From the NCBI GenBank assembly GCA_036495095.1, contig DASXNK010000031.1, positions 1-64,000 on the forward strand: DNA of 64,000 nucleotides, given 5' to 3'. Below, piece after piece: positions 61,988 to 64,000 of this stretch. The stretch is from Candidatus Dormiibacterota bacterium. GTDB taxonomy: Bacteria > Chloroflexota > Dormibacteria > Aeolococcales > Aeolococcaceae. A program made the translations under genes and the position numbers. Within the stretch, counting starts at the first letter, position 1; every line of letters starts with the position of its first letter. Below the pieces are notes generated by a model. It did no database searches. It was not told the DNA's origin and was given only the letters and a program-made list of their open reading frames with translations.

Positions 61988-63158
61988 CACCCCGTCCGGT
62001 GGGGATGCAGACCCGCAGCGTGGCGCCGCCGTCGTCATTGTTGAAGAGCGACACGTCACCGCCCAGGGCCTGGGCGCGACCGAGGATGGCGGGGAGGCCC
62101 CAGCCGCGGCCGTGGTCGGGCGCGACCTCGAGCTCGAAGCGGCGGGGCAGGCCGCGCCCGTCGTCCTGGACCACCAGGGTGACGTGCTCGGCGTCGTACT
62201 TCACGGTGATCGCCACCGAGGCGGCGCCGGCGTGGCGCTCGATGTTGTAGAGCCCCTCCCGGACGCTGGAGAGCAGCACCCCCTGCACCGTCGGGCTGAG
62301 GGTGCGCGGCGAGCCCAGCACCACCAGCGAGACGGGGATGCCGCTGCGCTGGCTGAAGGGCTCGACCTGCATCTGGAGCACCGACGAGAACGCGCACTCC
62401 GCGGAGGCGGGGGCGAGGTCGCGGAGCGCCTCACGCAGCTGCGAGGAGGCGCTCGACGCCTGGCTCTGGATGTCGTCGAGGTCGGCGATGAGGTCGGGGA
62501 CGTCCTCGGCCACGCGCTCCCGCGCCTTCCGGGCGGAGATGCCGATTCCGAAGAGCAGCGGGCCCAGCGAGTCGTGGAGCTCGCGGCCGATGCGCTGGCG
62601 CTCGGCGCTGACCCGCAGCCGGGTCTGCTGCTCGGCGTGGCGGGCGGCGGTGATCAGCGGCCCGACGGTGCGGGCGAATTCGAGCATGTTGGTCTGGGCG
62701 CGGTCGCCGATCGTGCCCACCCGGCGGATGCCGGCGTACAGGACGCCGATCACGTCCTCGCCGTCGTCGATGGGCACGCAGGCCAGGCCGCGCAGCCCCT
62801 CGGCCGCCACCACCGGGTTGAAGTGGTGGGAGATGGTGTCGTCGTTCTGGTAGTCGGCGACGGTGATCGGCCGGCGCTCCAGCAGGACGCGCCCGCCCAG
62901 CCCCTTCCCGGCGGGCACCTTGAGGGTGCGGATGGGTTTGCTGTTGGCCTGGCAGGTGCCGCGCATCGCCAGCAGGCTGGCGTTCTCGGTCACCGCGAGG
63001 GAGGTGAAGTCGGTGCCCGCGAGGTTGTGAGCCTCCTGGGCCGCGCGCGCCGCCAGCACCGAACTGTCGAGCAGCCCGCACAGCCGCCGGGTGGCTAGGT
63101 GGAGGGCTCGCAGATCCTCCAGGGCCGAGACCGCCGCCTCTTCCGGGCTTCGCCTCAT
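61971..63158 (-). CDS. GAF-domain histidine kinase (HisKA_3 type)
   Basis: A 395-residue cytosolic kinase. An N-terminal GAF domain (about 25-175) is followed by the HisKA_3 dimerisation segment (RQRIGRELHDSLGPLLFG, phospho-His near 197) and HATPase_c (REGLYNIERHAGAA N box; DDGRGLP G box). No membrane helix. It would sense a cytosolic ligand, redox or gas signal through GAF. ATG at 63158 after GAGAGG. Confidence 0.9.
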   Translation of the reverse strand: MRRSPEEAAVSALEDLRALHLATRRLCGLLDSSVLAARAAQEAHNLAGTDFTSLAVTENASLLAMRGTCQANSKPIRTLKVPAGKGLGGRVLLERRPITVADYQNDDTISHHFNPVVAAEGLRGLACVPIDDGEDVIGVLYAGIRRVGTIGDRAQTNMLEFARTVGPLITAARHAEQQTRLRVSAERQRIGRELHDSLGPLLFGIGISARKARERVAEDVPDLIADLDDIQSQASSASSQLREALRDLAPASAECAFSSVLQMQVEPFSQRSGIPVSLVVLGSPRTLSPTVQGVLLSSVREGLYNIERHAGAASVAITVKYDAEHVTLVVQDDGRGLPRRFELEVAPDHGRGWGLPAILGRAQALGGDVSLFNNDDGGATLRVCIPTGRGDGDPY

Positions 63159-63299
63159 CCTTGCCTCTCATCCGTCTCGCCGGGTCACCGGAGTGACACG
63201 TCTCGTTCGGAATAGACAAGTGACGCCGATGGATCTTTCACCGGGGGGCGGACGGGGAGTGAACGGCGGTTTTCCACAGGCCGATGCGGCCAGTCCGGC

Positions 63300-64000
63300 T
63301 CAACGCTCCAGACGCGGCAGCAGTGGGCTGAGAGTGCGCTCCCTGACGCAGCCTGCCCAGACCCCGGCGCCGTAGGCGGCGGCGTCGGCGAGACGCAGCG
63401 CACCATAGCTCACGGGGTCGAGGGGCGGCCGCTGCCGCCACCACTCCGCCAGCGGGGGCAGCAGCGCCACGGCGGCGAGGGGGCGGCGGGTCCGCGGCAT
63501 CAGCAGCGCCGCGGCCAGCGCCGCCGGCCACCAGGCGCGCACCAGCTGCTCGGCGAGGACCCGGGCGGTGGTGCGGTGGCCGGCCATGGTCAGCCGTGAC
63601 GCCTCCCCCCAGGGGTGGTCGAGGGGTCGCAGCCGGCGCCCCAGCCGGGCCGTCCCCAGCGCTGCCAGCGCCGCCGCGGGCAGCGGCCGCCCGAGCACCA
63701 GCAGCCCCCAGCCCAGCGCGGCGGCGGGGGAGAGGCGCACCGCGGCGAGGCGCCCGGGATGGCGGCGGGCGAGGGCCGCGGCCGAGGTGCCGTAGGCGGC
63801 CCGCTGCCGCAGCCAGCCGGCGGCGCGGGCGCGGGGCTGGTGGAGGGCGCGCACCGCGGGGTCGTAGCGCGCCACCCAGCCCGCCGCCGCCAGCCGCCAG
63901 ACGAAGTCGACGTCCTCGCCGACCCGCATCGCCTCGTCGAACCCGCCCAGCGCCCGCGCCGCCTCGCGCCGCACCAGCAGCACCGCGGCGGGCACGTACG
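63300..64000 (-). CDS. mftF: Mycofactocin glycosyltransferase, C-terminal part (window edge)
   Basis: At least 233 residues, truncated at the right edge. The visible part starts inside a GT2-like catalytic domain (VLLVRREAARALGGFDEAMRVGEDVDFVWRLAAAGW, quoted in part), where the ED of GEDVDF is the usual metal/catalytic pair, followed by RYDPAVRALH and a C-terminal hydrophobic, Arg/Ala-rich region with DPVSYGALRLADAAAYGAGVW, characteristic of MftF. MftF adds oligoglucose to mycofactocin. It indicates that a mycofactocin cluster continues beyond the window. Confidence 0.82.
   Translation of the reverse strand, partial: YVPAAVLLVRREAARALGGFDEAMRVGEDVDFVWRLAAAGWVARYDPAVRALHQPRARAAGWLRQRAAYGTSAAALARRHPGRLAAVRLSPAAALGWGLLVLGRPLPAAALAALGTARLGRRLRPLDHPWGEASRLTMAGHRTTARVLAEQLVRAWWPAALAAALLMPRTRRPLAAVALLPPLAEWWRQRPPLDPVSYGALRLADAAAYGAGVWAGCVRERTLSPLLPRLER

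Overview
The window is about 70% GC and uses strongly GC3-biased codons. Shine-Dalgarno boxes are common, and many genes overlap at ATGA or GTGA. Gene content points to an actinobacterial-type monoderm or a close relative such as Actinomycetota or Candidatus Dormibacterota: mycofactocin genes (a truncated MftF at the right edge and an NDMA-dependent alcohol dehydrogenase), an F420-type LLM oxidoreductase, PucR, WYL and PaaX regulators, a sortase, a DUF1206 protein and liv-type transporters. I cannot assign a genus from sequence alone. No IS element, prophage or CRISPR array was seen; the left edge is the 3' end of a tRNA, probably tRNA-Pro.

Layout. 1-4.4 kb: tRNA end, a DUF4234-like membrane protein, a degraded-looking TPR gene, an ARPP-1-like protein, a WYL regulator and an SDR lacking the usual catalytic residues. 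4.6-13.7 kb: a coupled FAD oxidoreductase/nitrilase pair, then housekeeping and stress enzymes (PdxH, NmrA-like SDR, alpha/beta hydrolase, aldo/keto reductase divergent from MarR, GyrI-like protein, 1-Cys peroxiredoxin, DinB-like protein). 13.8-28.9 kb: regulators and envelope functions (STAND-LuxR, MEDS protein coupled to a GAF-PucR regulator, persulfide-dioxygenase/rhodanese fusion, PHB-depolymerase-type esterase, small membrane proteins, a TPR paralogue, DUF1206). 29-40 kb: NDMA alcohol dehydrogenase, CocE-type hydrolase with an SMP-30 lactonase, LLM oxidoreductase, a deleted phosphotransferase, a MacB-like permease and a sedolisin peptidase.

39.3-44.3 kb is an aerobic benzoyl-CoA (box) cluster: a PaaX-type repressor divergent from boxC-boxB, an unusual helical protein and a seven-iron ferredoxin. 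No boxA reductase or benzoate-CoA ligase is present here, so the ferredoxin may feed electrons to BoxB. 44.4-48.5 kb holds a disulfide oxidoreductase, a sortase, a methyltransferase, an AlkA-like glycosylase and a zinc-ribbon protein.

48.5-61.0 kb is dominated by two complete liv-type ABC importers transcribed away from each other around a MaoC hydratase. The leftward one has a membrane-anchored binding protein and continues, by stop/start overlaps, into a secreted membrane-anchored protein and a small zinc-ribbon membrane protein. The rightward one (livF-G-H-M-K order) has a lipoprotein binding protein and a LivG with a long Pro/Ala tail. Their closeness to box genes suggests uptake of aromatic or other carboxylic acids, but this is inference. 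The right end has a GAF histidine kinase/LuxR-type response regulator pair and the C-terminal part of mftF.
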